Part shown: piece by piece, positions 7,457 through 16,014 of the stretch
Numbering within the stretch: the first letter of the stretch is position 1
Layout: every line of letters begins with the position of its first letter
DNA from: CAZAMB01 sp964501365
GTDB taxonomy: Bacteria > Planctomycetota > Phycisphaerae > UBA1845
DNA length: 64,000 nucleotides
Assembly: GCA_964501365.1 (NCBI GenBank)
Contig: CAZCST010000030.1
Location: forward strand, 124,001 to 188,000
Direction of reading: 5' to 3'
The notes under the pieces: generated by a model
What the model was told of the DNA's origin: nothing
Database searches by the model: none
Seen by the model: only the letters and a program-made list of their open reading frames with translations
Position numbers and translations under genes: made by a program

Positions 7457-9718
7457 ATGAATTCTTGCGATTGCCGTACCCTGACGTTTGTGTTGAAACA
7501 TGTGGGTGTTGTCCTACTGACGACAACAATTTTGACCCAGTCAACCGCGCTTCGGGGAGGACCTGATCAGGACGGGAACGGTTTCGTCGATACACGCGAT
7601 CTCGGCGGCTTCACGGCATGCCTGAACGGACCGTCCCAGCCTGACGAAATCAATTGCCTTTCAAAGACTGATTTCGACAAGGATGACGACGTAGACCTTG
7701 CCGATTTTTCGATGTTTCAACGGGCGCGCGGGCATTTGCCGATCCCGCTTCGGGATTCGCTCGGAAAAGTCATCCTTCCCGATTCGACCGTCGCGTATAG
7801 CGGCCGCCAAACTTGTTCCGGTTCGTGCCACGCACATGACATCGATCACATTTCAAACGGCTTTAAGTTTCAACAAGGCCGTACCGATCTTGCCGGCAAT
7901 ATCATCGTGAAGGATGATTTTTTTGGGGATGGACGCTGGTGGCAGCGGTCTCCGGGTCGCTATGGAACCTGCAACCCTGGTGGGAGCCTGCGTGTCCTTG
8001 CCGCAAAACAAAGTTCAACGGCGTCGGAAATTGACCTGACCACGTTCCGTTGGGTCGCAGAGTGTGCCGGCTGCCACCCCGGCGGCGGGCCGGGCGAATT
8101 CGATCGCGATGGAATGCGGTTGTATGACGCTGCCGCGGGAAAGTTCGGGTATGAGCAAATCGGAAAATCCGCGGCCGATGTTCTGCTCGACGGAGACTAT
8201 GCTTACATGGATGCCGTCGGAAATCTCCAGCCCGCGAGGTGGGATATCACCGGCGTTTCGGAGCCCGATTGCCTTCATTGCCATTTGCCGGATCCGGCTT
8301 GGAATGGAGGTGCAAATAACGGGCGATACACCCGCCGTGCGGCGGCCGCTGCCGCAGGTGCGAGTCTCGTCGATGACTCGGGTACTCCCGTGCCTGCATT
8401 TGCGGCGGTTGGCGTGGCCGGTCAGGGCTGGTTCTCGGCCATGCCGATCGTGAACGGCAAGGCAACCAAATTACAAATCGACTACAACGTCGGTGTTGCA
8501 CAAGGGTTCTTGGCGCAATCGGACGACCTGAGTCTGGCGATTGCGCCGGGCGTGCTCGACGTCCCGCCGCGAGACGAAGCCTGCTGGCAATGCCACGGTC
8601 CCATTGGCTGGGTCAGTTTGCGGGGCGGAGTGTGGTTCGATCAGCGCGATTTTCATTATGCCAAACTGAACAATTTGCTCGATGAAAATCCGGACAACGA
8701 TATCGCACCGAGAAACAGCAAGGCCTGCAACTATTGCCACCCCGGAAATATTGATCACAACTTCGCCAAGGGGAACAGCCTCGTGCAGCATTCCCGACAG
8801 GAGCTGGATTGGGTCAATCTTCGCACGTGCCGGAGCTGCCATCTGGAGAACAGCCCCACACGCCACCCCGATGCTCCGCCAGTGCCGGGGGACAAGCTGA
8901 TTCATCTTGCGATGTGGGATGCGCCGGACAAGCTCTCCTGCCAGGCATGTCATATTCCGCAGCCCTGGTCCGCTCCGACACAAATGCGGGCATTTCGGGA
9001 TTCGTCACTTGGAGGGCCGAGCATTACATATCAGGCCAGCCTGTTTTATTCCGCCGATCCGCAAGACCCGAATGCCTCGGATAAGTCTTCCTGGTATCCG
9101 GGCCTGTATCCGAAAGTCGATGAAGATGGCGTGGTACGACTCTTTCCAGCCATTCCTCCAAACCTCAGCATTTATTGGGGAAATCTGTACGATCGCGGAA
9201 CACCACAACGAAGCGACGATCTGGTGATTCCGATTGCAACGTGGAGGTTCAACCAGATCATTGGAAACCAGCCTCTTCCCGTCGTCACCGACGATAACAA
9301 CGACGGAAAGCTGGAAATCAATCGACCAGAGGAAATGCTCGCGTATATGGCCGCGCTAAAGGGCGTCGATAGTTATGGCGAACAAGTAGCGGCCAATCCC
9401 GTTCTTGTGAAAGGCCGACAAATTTGGTTTGAGGATGCCGGCGCGCCTGGCGGCGTAGGTTCATTCGATGCCGAGGTTGAGGGAGTGAAGGCGGAGGGTG
9501 AGACCGGCACTTGGGGAATCAATCACAACGTCCGTCGTGCCGGGGAAGCCTGGGGATATGATGCCGCAAATCCAGCCGCCGGCTGCCGGGATTGTCACCG
9601 TCCCAACACGATGGACTCCCCTGTGTTCGACAGGCTGATTCTAATTGATCCGTTTGGTCTCGACGGTAAGCCGGTGTATGCATCCGTTCGCGAACTTACG
9701 GGATTGAATCCTCCCTGA
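7457..9718 (+). CDS. octahaem c-type cytochrome with N-terminal dockerin-like domain
   Basis: I chose the ATG at 7457, after a purine-rich GGAGAGGACGGAGAAG, because a signal peptide (VLKHVGVVLLTTTILTQSTA) follows. The upstream open frame overlaps the previous gene. Residues about 35-85 form a dockerin-like EF-hand pair, DQDGNGFVDTRDLGGF and DFDKDDDVDLADFSMF, at the N-terminus rather than the usual C-terminus. Seven CxxCH haem motifs follow: CAGCH, CLHCH, CWQCH, CNYCH, CRSCH, CQACH and CRDCH. The first cysteine pair is CSGSCH, a CX3CH variant, so eight haems are possible. The 753-aa protein is probably periplasmic or extracellular and moves electrons. The 3' end overlaps the convergent 9696-11561 gene by 23 bases. 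Partner and substrate are unknown. Confidence 0.85.
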   Translation: MNSCDCRTLTFVLKHVGVVLLTTTILTQSTALRGGPDQDGNGFVDTRDLGGFTACLNGPSQPDEINCLSKTDFDKDDDVDLADFSMFQRARGHLPIPLRDSLGKVILPDSTVAYSGRQTCSGSCHAHDIDHISNGFKFQQGRTDLAGNIIVKDDFFGDGRWWQRSPGRYGTCNPGGSLRVLAAKQSSTASEIDLTTFRWVAECAGCHPGGGPGEFDRDGMRLYDAAAGKFGYEQIGKSAADVLLDGDYAYMDAVGNLQPARWDITGVSEPDCLHCHLPDPAWNGGANNGRYTRRAAAAAAGASLVDDSGTPVPAFAAVGVAGQGWFSAMPIVNGKATKLQIDYNVGVAQGFLAQSDDLSLAIAPGVLDVPPRDEACWQCHGPIGWVSLRGGVWFDQRDFHYAKLNNLLDENPDNDIAPRNSKACNYCHPGNIDHNFAKGNSLVQHSRQELDWVNLRTCRSCHLENSPTRHPDAPPVPGDKLIHLAMWDAPDKLSCQACHIPQPWSAPTQMRAFRDSSLGGPSITYQASLFYSADPQDPNASDKSSWYPGLYPKVDEDGVVRLFPAIPPNLSIYWGNLYDRGTPQRSDDLVIPIATWRFNQIIGNQPLPVVTDDNNDGKLEINRPEEMLAYMAALKGVDSYGEQVAANPVLVKGRQIWFEDAGAPGGVGSFDAEVEGVKAEGETGTWGINHNVRRAGEAWGYDAANPAAGCRDCHRPNTMDSPVFDRLILIDPFGLDGKPVYASVRELTGLNPP

Positions 9719-11561
9719 CCGGCGGAGCAGTGATTTCCTCGCGGCGCCACTGGCCTTCCTGAAGGATATCGATCTGAACCGGTTCGCCATGGTGGCGCGA
9801 CTCGAAGTGTCGTTCGCCAAGAATGTCCTGTTCCATGTGCAACAACGTCCCGGCTATCGCCGCTCGTTCCGGAGGTCCCTGCTGTATCGCTGCAATCAAG
9901 TGTTCCGTTCCGTAAAAAGTCCGGCATGCGAGAGCGCCCGCAGTTCCTGAGGTGGCGGAAGCTATCGGTTGAGCACCATACTGATTGATCAGCGCCTCTG
10001 CGCAGGTCGCAGGCGATGGAGAAGAGGCCGATGCGATGACCGTCCAGCCCTCCTTCCTGACCAGGTCGGGTATTGGCGAATGAATGAGGTCTGATCCGCC
10101 TACGATCACGATTCGGCGATTCGCATCAGTGAGTCTCTGCAAGACGGGCGACGCCTTTTGAAGATTTCCCCAGAGGAACAGGATCGCGATTCTTTCCCGA
10201 TCCACGGCATCGCGGACGCGTTCCGGAGTTACCTCGGCCGCTGCAATGTAGCGAACATCATGGATTTCACGGCGGCCCACATAGGATCTGGTCCAGGCGG
10301 TCCGAAGCGCAGTCTCATATGCTGTGTCCAATTCTACTACCAACCATGAGCCATTGTTCTTCCGGCGGACGAATTCGAGGAGGCCCCGAATTTGCCTGGG
10401 TTGATCCTCGTGGCACTGGAATATCCAGCGCTCCGAAGCAGCAAGCCCGCCCATTTCGATCGGGTTGAGGGCCACGTTGATTGCCGGAATTTGCATGAAG
10501 TCAATCGAAGCGGCCGTGTACGGCTGGTTGTCGTCGAGATGGGCGATAAGACCGACAACATTGGCGTTATCGGCGTATTTGACTAGGTCGTCTTCCAGCA
10601 AGCCCCATGCATATTTCGAATAGCCGGGCGCTGGCTGCCATAGCATGACTTCGGACGTCGGCTTCGCCAGACGAGCAAGCTGGACGGCAATGCGCGTCGC
10701 GGCAATGTCCGGTTGATTGCGTGTTGCCCCAACATTGGCTGGTGAAGTGTCGCCCGGAAGAACGATGCGTCTTGTGCCCGGACCCAGGATGGCGATCGTA
10801 GGATGTGATCGTTCAGGCTTTTCCTGATTTTCGCTTGTCGAAATTCGATTGTCGATTGTGCCGTTCGCCGCGGGATCGCGGTCCATGGACAAACGGGAAG
10901 CCGCGTGTTCCGACCACTGACGAGTCGCAGGTTCCCAGCGAAATTGACCGCCTGACCACATTTCGGCGAGCAGTGCGCCCTGCTCCACTCTTATGTGCAC
11001 GGCAACTTGCTGCGGCACACCGGACCTCCGAGGCACGAGCAAGTCCCAGGTTTGGGAAATCGGATCGAACTCGCTGACACCACCGTTGGTGGCGGCGTAC
11101 ACGCGGCCTTGTCCAACGGCGACTCCGAACACCATGTCTCCGGCCAACCCGCTGTTGAACTGATCAAACACGTCAAAGCGCCCCGCCGTGAATCGGACCA
11201 GTCCCCCGCCAAGGGTTCCAATCCACAAGTCGCGGGTCGTGGGATCGATGTCGAATGAAGAGACCCGACGTACAGCATGACCATCAGCCCCACTCCATCG
11301 CCGCCACCGACCGTCCTTGAAGGCGGCCAGTCCGTCATCTCCACCGACCCACGTTGTGCCAAAGAAATCGCGAACGACTCGAACATGGGAGAAGTCCGGC
11401 TGTCGCCACTCATCGGGACTGACAGAGAAATTGCCCTTCGTCAGTGAGCTGACGTCCTGAGCAGCGCAGGGCAGGCGGTATAGCGTACACGTGAGCACCA
11501 AGCACGCGAGCGCAACAGAGAAATCACACCTATTGTGCTTTGAGATACGCGATGAGGTCAT
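9696..11561 (-). CDS. exported two-domain protein: beta-propeller plus ligand-binding-like domain
   Basis: The 621-aa protein has a signal peptide ending near CAAQD. Residues about 60-205 contain propeller-blade motifs of the two-component-regulator type (TTWVGGDDGLAAFKDGRW, DLWIGTLGGGLVRFTAGRF, VYAATNGGVSEFD). After a linker, residues about 255-590 begin HPTIAILGPG. They have the alternating strand/helix look of periplasmic type-1 or leucine-binding proteins (VMLWQPAPGYSKYAWG, RIVIVGGSDLIHS). I see no haem motif or membrane anchor. It is the last gene of a three-gene minus-strand operon; its start overlaps the end of the preceding gene by 32 bases. It might sense or bind a ligand for the cytochromes beside it, which is inference only. 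Confidence 0.65.
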   Translation of the reverse strand: MTSSRISKHNRCDFSVALACLVLTCTLYRLPCAAQDVSSLTKGNFSVSPDEWRQPDFSHVRVVRDFFGTTWVGGDDGLAAFKDGRWRRWSGADGHAVRRVSSFDIDPTTRDLWIGTLGGGLVRFTAGRFDVFDQFNSGLAGDMVFGVAVGQGRVYAATNGGVSEFDPISQTWDLLVPRRSGVPQQVAVHIRVEQGALLAEMWSGGQFRWEPATRQWSEHAASRLSMDRDPAANGTIDNRISTSENQEKPERSHPTIAILGPGTRRIVLPGDTSPANVGATRNQPDIAATRIAVQLARLAKPTSEVMLWQPAPGYSKYAWGLLEDDLVKYADNANVVGLIAHLDDNQPYTAASIDFMQIPAINVALNPIEMGGLAASERWIFQCHEDQPRQIRGLLEFVRRKNNGSWLVVELDTAYETALRTAWTRSYVGRREIHDVRYIAAAEVTPERVRDAVDRERIAILFLWGNLQKASPVLQRLTDANRRIVIVGGSDLIHSPIPDLVRKEGWTVIASASSPSPATCAEALINQYGAQPIASATSGTAGALACRTFYGTEHLIAAIQQGPPERAAIAGTLLHMEQDILGERHFESRHHGEPVQIDILQEGQWRREEITAPPVREDSIP

Positions 11562-13917
11562 TGAATTCCTGCCTGGTCAGGCCGTGTACGGCGCCGTGAC
11601 GATTGATCATGTTGAAACGCGTCCAGATTTCCTCCAGGGTTTGGGCGGCGCCGTTGTGAAGGTACGGGGCACTCGCAGCGATGTCCGTCAATTGCGGCAC
11701 ATCCCATTCCACAGACGGCATGCCCGCGTCGGTGAAGTAATAAGTACCCAGTTCACCGAATTCGTCAGTGTTGAACAAGTCCTTCAATTCAACGGCGACC
11801 GGTGCATCGAACCACATCGTGGTGCTGACCGGGAATTTCAGGCGGTTTGTCCGATACGCTCCACTATGACAGTGGTTACAACGATTTTCCGGCGGAATCG
11901 GCGTGCCGTCGCTGGCCGTGGTGCGTTCAAATATGGCCTTGCCGCGCTTCTGAGACACATTGAGCCCCTCCGGGCTTCGAAACCGATTCGGAGGGCGCTC
12001 GATCGTGGCGATGTAATGAACCAGGTCGTCGAGGTCCTGCGGGGCAAATGGAGCCTGCCGCGTGAAGAACACGGCGAACCGTGCACCGCATTGCCGCGAC
12101 AGGGAAGGGTTGGTTCCCTCCCACTTGAATGGGCCGGTGTCGAAAATCCCGCGCAGCGTGCGATTGTCCAGCGGTTTCATGCCCGGCCCATCTGCTTCAA
12201 TATCGAACGTCAGTCCGTTGAGGTGGCCGTCAGGGTGACAGCTTCGACAGGAAAACTGCCGCCCAAACGTGACCTCAGCGTTGTGAAATAACTCCTCACC
12301 TTTTCGAAGCGGAGTGATTTCAGCAGGACCGTCTAGCTCAATCGTCCGCGAAATCGTCCAGGTGGAAGCATCAATGACGCTAATGCTGTCCGAGAGCGCG
12401 TTGCAGACATAGGCGCTGCGTCCGTCCGGGGAAAAACGTACGCCGCGTGGATTCCCTCCCACCGCAATGCGTTGCCTGACGAAATGTTCGCTCGAACCAA
12501 GATAGTCAGGTAAAGCCTCCGACTGGCGCCCGGGCTCCTGATGATCGACATATTCCATCAACCTGGACACATCGATGACCGCCACAACATTCGCACCGCC
12601 ACTTGTCACCAGCGCCCACCGACCATCAGGGCTCACGGCAATATCCATCAAGTCGGGAAGGGCGTCGTCGGGTTGATCCAGCAGCACCTGATCCACCCGG
12701 CCGCCGGGGCGTAGCACCGCAAGTCCGTTGGTGATCATCCATCCCTGAGCAAGCCGCGTTGCTGGGATCAGGTTCTTCGTCCGCATCAGAGTGACGAGAA
12801 CAGTCAGGGTGTCGGGCACCCACGCGACACCCTGAAGCATGTTGCCGCCAGGAATACGAACTCGATCGATCACCAGTCCCTGAGCCGCATCAATGAATGA
12901 CACTTCGGACACGGGCGGTTCGCGGAAGCGGGTTGGATTCGGCCGTACACTGGTCACGGCTGCAAGATTCCCACGGACCTGAAGCGCCTCGGACCAGGGG
13001 CCGGCCCCTGCGACCAGTCGACGAATCTCCTGTCGGGTCTGAGCGTCGATCACACTGATGGAATCTTCGCCGGTGTTGAGTACGTAGATCCATCGGCCTG
13101 ACGAATCCGTCATGACACCGTGGGGTTCTGCGCCGACTGGAATCTGCGTCAATTCAACACCATTGGCAACATCCACAACGCTGAGCGTTCCGCTATAGGC
13201 GTTGGTGACGTACAGCGTGGTCGCACTTCCATCGAGCGTAGCCGCCTTGGGACGGTGGCCGACATGGACTTCCTGCAGAACCACCCCTTTTTCAGCGTCG
13301 ACAAATAATAGGCTGTCACTGTGTTCGGCAACGACGTACAACCGGGTGCCGTTCGGTGATACGGTCAGACTCACGGGCGTCTTGTAGTGCGAATCGGCAG
13401 GACGGCGTGAGAAATTTCCTTGTACGACTTCGCGATGCGAGGGCCGATCTGTATGGCAAAGATGACAATCCGCGCGATCGCCCCGCTTGATGAACAGGGA
13501 TTTGGCCGCCGAATATTCCCCTGATGTTTGCGATGAAACGGCAGCAATATGAGAGCTGCCGGGGCCGTGACAGCTTTCACACTGTACTCCATCGTCGGAT
13601 TGGAATGTGGGTGCCCACCAGCGTGGTCCATCGTCGGCCCCCGCACTGTGGCATTCAAGACATACCCTGGTTTCGGTCGGCCGGCCTGACACGCCGCTGA
13701 GGACCGCTATTTCCGACGCCCGAGGCGTGCTCAATAAACGGTACGAATGTGAGTGTCCGTGGATCGGCTCAAGGCGGCATTCTCCTGCCCGTCCTGAGGG
13801 CCCATGGCATGCGCTGCACGCACGAACCCCCGCGTAGCTGGAAAGAACAGGCTCCCCGGCAAGCGCACTGGGCCCTGCGACAAGGACGGCGAGAAACGGA
13901 AGGGCACGCTGATTCAT
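11530..13917 (-). CDS. tetrahaem cytochrome / YVTN propeller / dihaem peroxidase-like fusion
   Basis: The 795-aa exported protein starts with a signal peptide (LPFLAVLVAGPSALA). Residues about 30-160 hold four haem motifs CSACH, CLECH, CESCH and CHLCH, like cytochrome c554 family domains. Residues about 180-540 are a seven-bladed YVTN-type propeller (RLYVVAEHSDSLLFVD, TLYVTNAYSGTLSVVD, SAYVCNALSDSISVID). Residues about 555-790 carry two more haems, CRSCH and CNHCH, in a layout like dihaem cytochrome c peroxidase/MauG proteins, ending with an APYLHNGAA motif. The start codon overlaps the previous stop as ATGA (13914-13917), so translation is coupled. The likely function is oxidation or reduction of a small substrate outside the membrane with electron exchange to partner cytochromes; the substrate is unknown. 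Confidence 0.85.
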   Translation of the reverse strand: MNQRALPFLAVLVAGPSALAGEPVLSSYAGVRACSACHGPSGRAGECRLEPIHGHSHSYRLLSTPRASEIAVLSGVSGRPTETRVCLECHSAGADDGPRWWAPTFQSDDGVQCESCHGPGSSHIAAVSSQTSGEYSAAKSLFIKRGDRADCHLCHTDRPSHREVVQGNFSRRPADSHYKTPVSLTVSPNGTRLYVVAEHSDSLLFVDAEKGVVLQEVHVGHRPKAATLDGSATTLYVTNAYSGTLSVVDVANGVELTQIPVGAEPHGVMTDSSGRWIYVLNTGEDSISVIDAQTRQEIRRLVAGAGPWSEALQVRGNLAAVTSVRPNPTRFREPPVSEVSFIDAAQGLVIDRVRIPGGNMLQGVAWVPDTLTVLVTLMRTKNLIPATRLAQGWMITNGLAVLRPGGRVDQVLLDQPDDALPDLMDIAVSPDGRWALVTSGGANVVAVIDVSRLMEYVDHQEPGRQSEALPDYLGSSEHFVRQRIAVGGNPRGVRFSPDGRSAYVCNALSDSISVIDASTWTISRTIELDGPAEITPLRKGEELFHNAEVTFGRQFSCRSCHPDGHLNGLTFDIEADGPGMKPLDNRTLRGIFDTGPFKWEGTNPSLSRQCGARFAVFFTRQAPFAPQDLDDLVHYIATIERPPNRFRSPEGLNVSQKRGKAIFERTTASDGTPIPPENRCNHCHSGAYRTNRLKFPVSTTMWFDAPVAVELKDLFNTDEFGELGTYYFTDAGMPSVEWDVPQLTDIAASAPYLHNGAAQTLEEIWTRFNMINRHGAVHGLTRQEFNDLIAYLKAQ

Positions 13918-15308
13918 GGTTCAGTACGTTGCTGCGTTTGGGTCGCAGGATTCAGGAAACGATCGGCACGCTCCGGCAATCGGAGTTTTTGGGCCGGTTT
14001 ACGAAGCGCCAGCACATGGCGATTCGGCGGTGATAGCTTAGGATCTTCATGACAGCCGATGCACCCGCGCCGCTCGCCGGGCATGAGCCATGTCCAGCTT
14101 TTCATTCCACGTACTACCTCGCCATCCTGGCCGACCAATTCGAGACGGATCGGGGTTCGCGCTGGCACTTCGAGAAAAAAGGATCCATCGTCCTCAACGC
14201 TAACCTCACCAAGCATGCGCTCGGAAACGCCGTCCCCCTGGGTTTGTGCCTCAAGAACGCGAACACGCTGGACCTTTCGATTCAGGGGTGAATTGAATTC
14301 CGTGATCGTACTGTCAAGGCAATAGAGACTCGCACCTGCCGAATCGCGCACGACACTCGAATGTCCTGCGTGATCCCGGTACGGGGCGACAACAACCGGG
14401 TCGGTCTCATCCCATTCTACGCTGTCGTAAAAGATGTCCCTGGGGCCGCCATGTGGGTCCAGTGCCACTACGCCCATCGATTTCGTGCCGTCGAGGAACA
14501 CAGATTCAAGCATGCGGCCATCCGAAAGGCGGCGTCGTGCGAATGGAGCCTCGCCGGATTTGACGGAATCGGTGAACGCAGGTTCTGAAACGGTTTCAGG
14601 GCCGAGAAAGGAACTGGGCGGCGCATATGCCCTCAAGTCCGTTCCATCCACATGTACGATGAACTGTTCGGCGAGTCCTGAATTCTCGCGAACGGCGCGC
14701 GGGAGATCCGAAAGACAAAACGCCAGGCGTCCGTCCGGTAGCGGTGTAGGGTTCACCACTCCCAACGGCGTAAACGTAATTTGCCTGCGATCCGATCCAT
14801 CCACGCGGCTGGTGAAAATGACGGCAGGGCTGGCAGCTTTGGGCTGACAGACAAAGGCGATCCTGTGGCTGGGGGCGGGATCGTCAAGCGTGTAGAGCGT
14901 GGATAGATACTCCGCTTGAATGCAGTCGCCGTCACAACCAATGATCTCGCGTTGCTCAGCGCCGTCGGACCGCATCTCCCATACACTTAGGTGCCTTGAA
15001 CGATCCTCCCTGCCAACAAACAGGATTCTCGAAGCGTCAGACGAAACCCTCGGCCGAGCGGCCGTATCGAAGTTCGGCGTCAATAGCTCCACATGGGCTC
15101 CTTCCATGAGCAGCGCAATTTTGCTTTGAGGACGCGGTACGTAAGACGCCTTTGCCCCCGATGCAACGGCGATTTTGGGTGATTGGGTATAAGCGACTAC
15201 GTCCGAAATCGGCTGGCCTCGAGGGGTGTAGTTTTCGGCCCCAGCCCTCACGCCGGTAATCACAATTACCCCGCAAAAAACGAATGCCGAAAAATCGCCC
15301 ATCCCCAT
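13914..15308 (-). CDS. HzsA-like beta-propeller protein with one c-type haem
   Basis: I chose the ATG at 15308 (or 15302) because it places a signal peptide (FSAFVFCGVIVITGVRAGA) at the N-terminus. The frame is open further upstream, but that part is not signal-like. The first two thirds of the 464 aa are TolB/WD-like blades (RPRVSSDASRILFVGRED, VVNPTPLPDGRLAFCLSD). The C-terminal third ends with WTWLMPGERRGCIGCHEDP, a single haem motif in the context seen in the middle and C-terminal parts of hydrazine synthase alpha subunits. The other HzsA features and HzsB/C are absent, so hydrazine synthesis is not implied. It is the first gene of the three-gene cytochrome operon. Confidence 0.7.
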   Translation of the reverse strand: MGMGDFSAFVFCGVIVITGVRAGAENYTPRGQPISDVVAYTQSPKIAVASGAKASYVPRPQSKIALLMEGAHVELLTPNFDTAARPRVSSDASRILFVGREDRSRHLSVWEMRSDGAEQREIIGCDGDCIQAEYLSTLYTLDDPAPSHRIAFVCQPKAASPAVIFTSRVDGSDRRQITFTPLGVVNPTPLPDGRLAFCLSDLPRAVRENSGLAEQFIVHVDGTDLRAYAPPSSFLGPETVSEPAFTDSVKSGEAPFARRRLSDGRMLESVFLDGTKSMGVVALDPHGGPRDIFYDSVEWDETDPVVVAPYRDHAGHSSVVRDSAGASLYCLDSTITEFNSPLNRKVQRVRVLEAQTQGDGVSERMLGEVSVEDDGSFFLEVPARTPIRLELVGQDGEVVRGMKSWTWLMPGERRGCIGCHEDPKLSPPNRHVLALRKPAQKLRLPERADRFLNPATQTQQRTEP

Positions 15309-15321
15309 GCCCAATCTTCCC

Positions 15322-15337
15322 TGCAATTTCGGGGCCA
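15322..15337 (-). promoter_or_regulatory. possible sigma-54 promoter for the HzsA-like operon
   Basis: On the minus strand TGGCCCCGAAATTGCA differs from the consensus by one base (TGGCCC for TGGCAC). The -12 element ends at 15323, so transcription would start only a few bases before the ATG at 15308. Either the mRNA is nearly leaderless or the true start lies elsewhere. This is weaker than the plus-strand site beside it. Confidence 0.4.
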
Positions 15338-15348
15338 GACCTATCTTT

Positions 15349-15364
15349 TGGCACGTGGATTGCT
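15349..15364 (+). promoter_or_regulatory. sigma-54 promoter for the RidA-like gene
   Basis: TGGCACGTGGATTGCT is a full match to the RpoN consensus TGGCAC-N5-TTGCT. Transcription would begin near 15375. A Shine-Dalgarno AAGGA lies at 15394-15398, before the TTG at 15406. Confidence 0.75.
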
Positions 15365-15405
15365 GATACTTTTTGCGTAATTGGACCTCAGGAAAGGAAC
15401 TTACA

Positions 15406-15909
15406 TTGACGCGGATGAATTCAACAAAAGGCCATCGCCGGCCCACAATAGCGGACTCGTCGCGGATTCCTAAGAAAGCGATTCACAATCCCGCAGTGCT
15501 TTGCGAAGCTTACCACTACGAAAACCCGGTGGCCTTTTCACGGGGGATGCGCGTCGAGCTGGATGGTTGTTCCATGATTATCATCTCTGGCACGGCCAGT
15601 GTGGACGAAAAGGGTCGCTCCGTTCATGCGGGCGATTTCGTGGCTCAGGCGAAGCGCGCCTTTAACAACATTGCATCATTGTTGGCCGGCGAAGGCGCTG
15701 ATTGGCATGATGTAGTCCGTACCACCTGCTACCTCGTCGATTTCCGCCATTACAAGGATTTCAATGAAGTCCGGAACACCTTTTACGGCGAACTCGGCCT
15801 CAATCCGCTGCCTGCCAGCACCTGCGTGCAAGCCGGGCTTTGTCGGCCGGAACTCCTCGTGGAAATTGATGCAATGGCGATCGTGCCGAAAGAAAGAACC
15901 CGGGAGTGA
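15406..15909 (+). CDS. RidA/YjgF/UK114-family protein lacking the canonical arginine
   Basis: The C-terminal 120 residues match the RidA fold: SGTASVDEKGRSVHAGDF, DVVRTTCYLVDF, YKDFNEVRNTFYGE and LLVEIDAMAIV. RidA proteins hydrolyse reactive enamines/imines and usually need an arginine (Arg105 in E. coli RidA) in the PARS segment. Here the same place reads PASTC, so classic deaminase activity is doubtful and another Rid subfamily is more likely. The 30-residue basic N-terminal extension is unusual. The start is TTG at 15406, with AAGGA seven bases upstream, or ATG at 15415. A perfect sigma-54 promoter precedes it, shared in position with the divergent cytochrome operon. Confidence 0.8.
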   Translation: MTRMNSTKGHRRPTIADSSRIPKKAIHNPAVLCEAYHYENPVAFSRGMRVELDGCSMIIISGTASVDEKGRSVHAGDFVAQAKRAFNNIASLLAGEGADWHDVVRTTCYLVDFRHYKDFNEVRNTFYGELGLNPLPASTCVQAGLCRPELLVEIDAMAIVPKERTRE

Positions 15910-16014
15910 CGTGAAAGCACCTTACACCTTTATGTAGCGTTCCCCCTCGGGTGTAGCACGAAGAGCATAGCTGCCGCCGACACGCACCGACACCGGATTC
16001 AACCGCTAAAGGTA

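Noticed and set aside
13914..15308. True hydrazine synthase (anammox) locus
   Set aside because: No HzsB/C, hydrazine dehydrogenase or nitrite reductase genes are present; only the alpha-like domain is similar.
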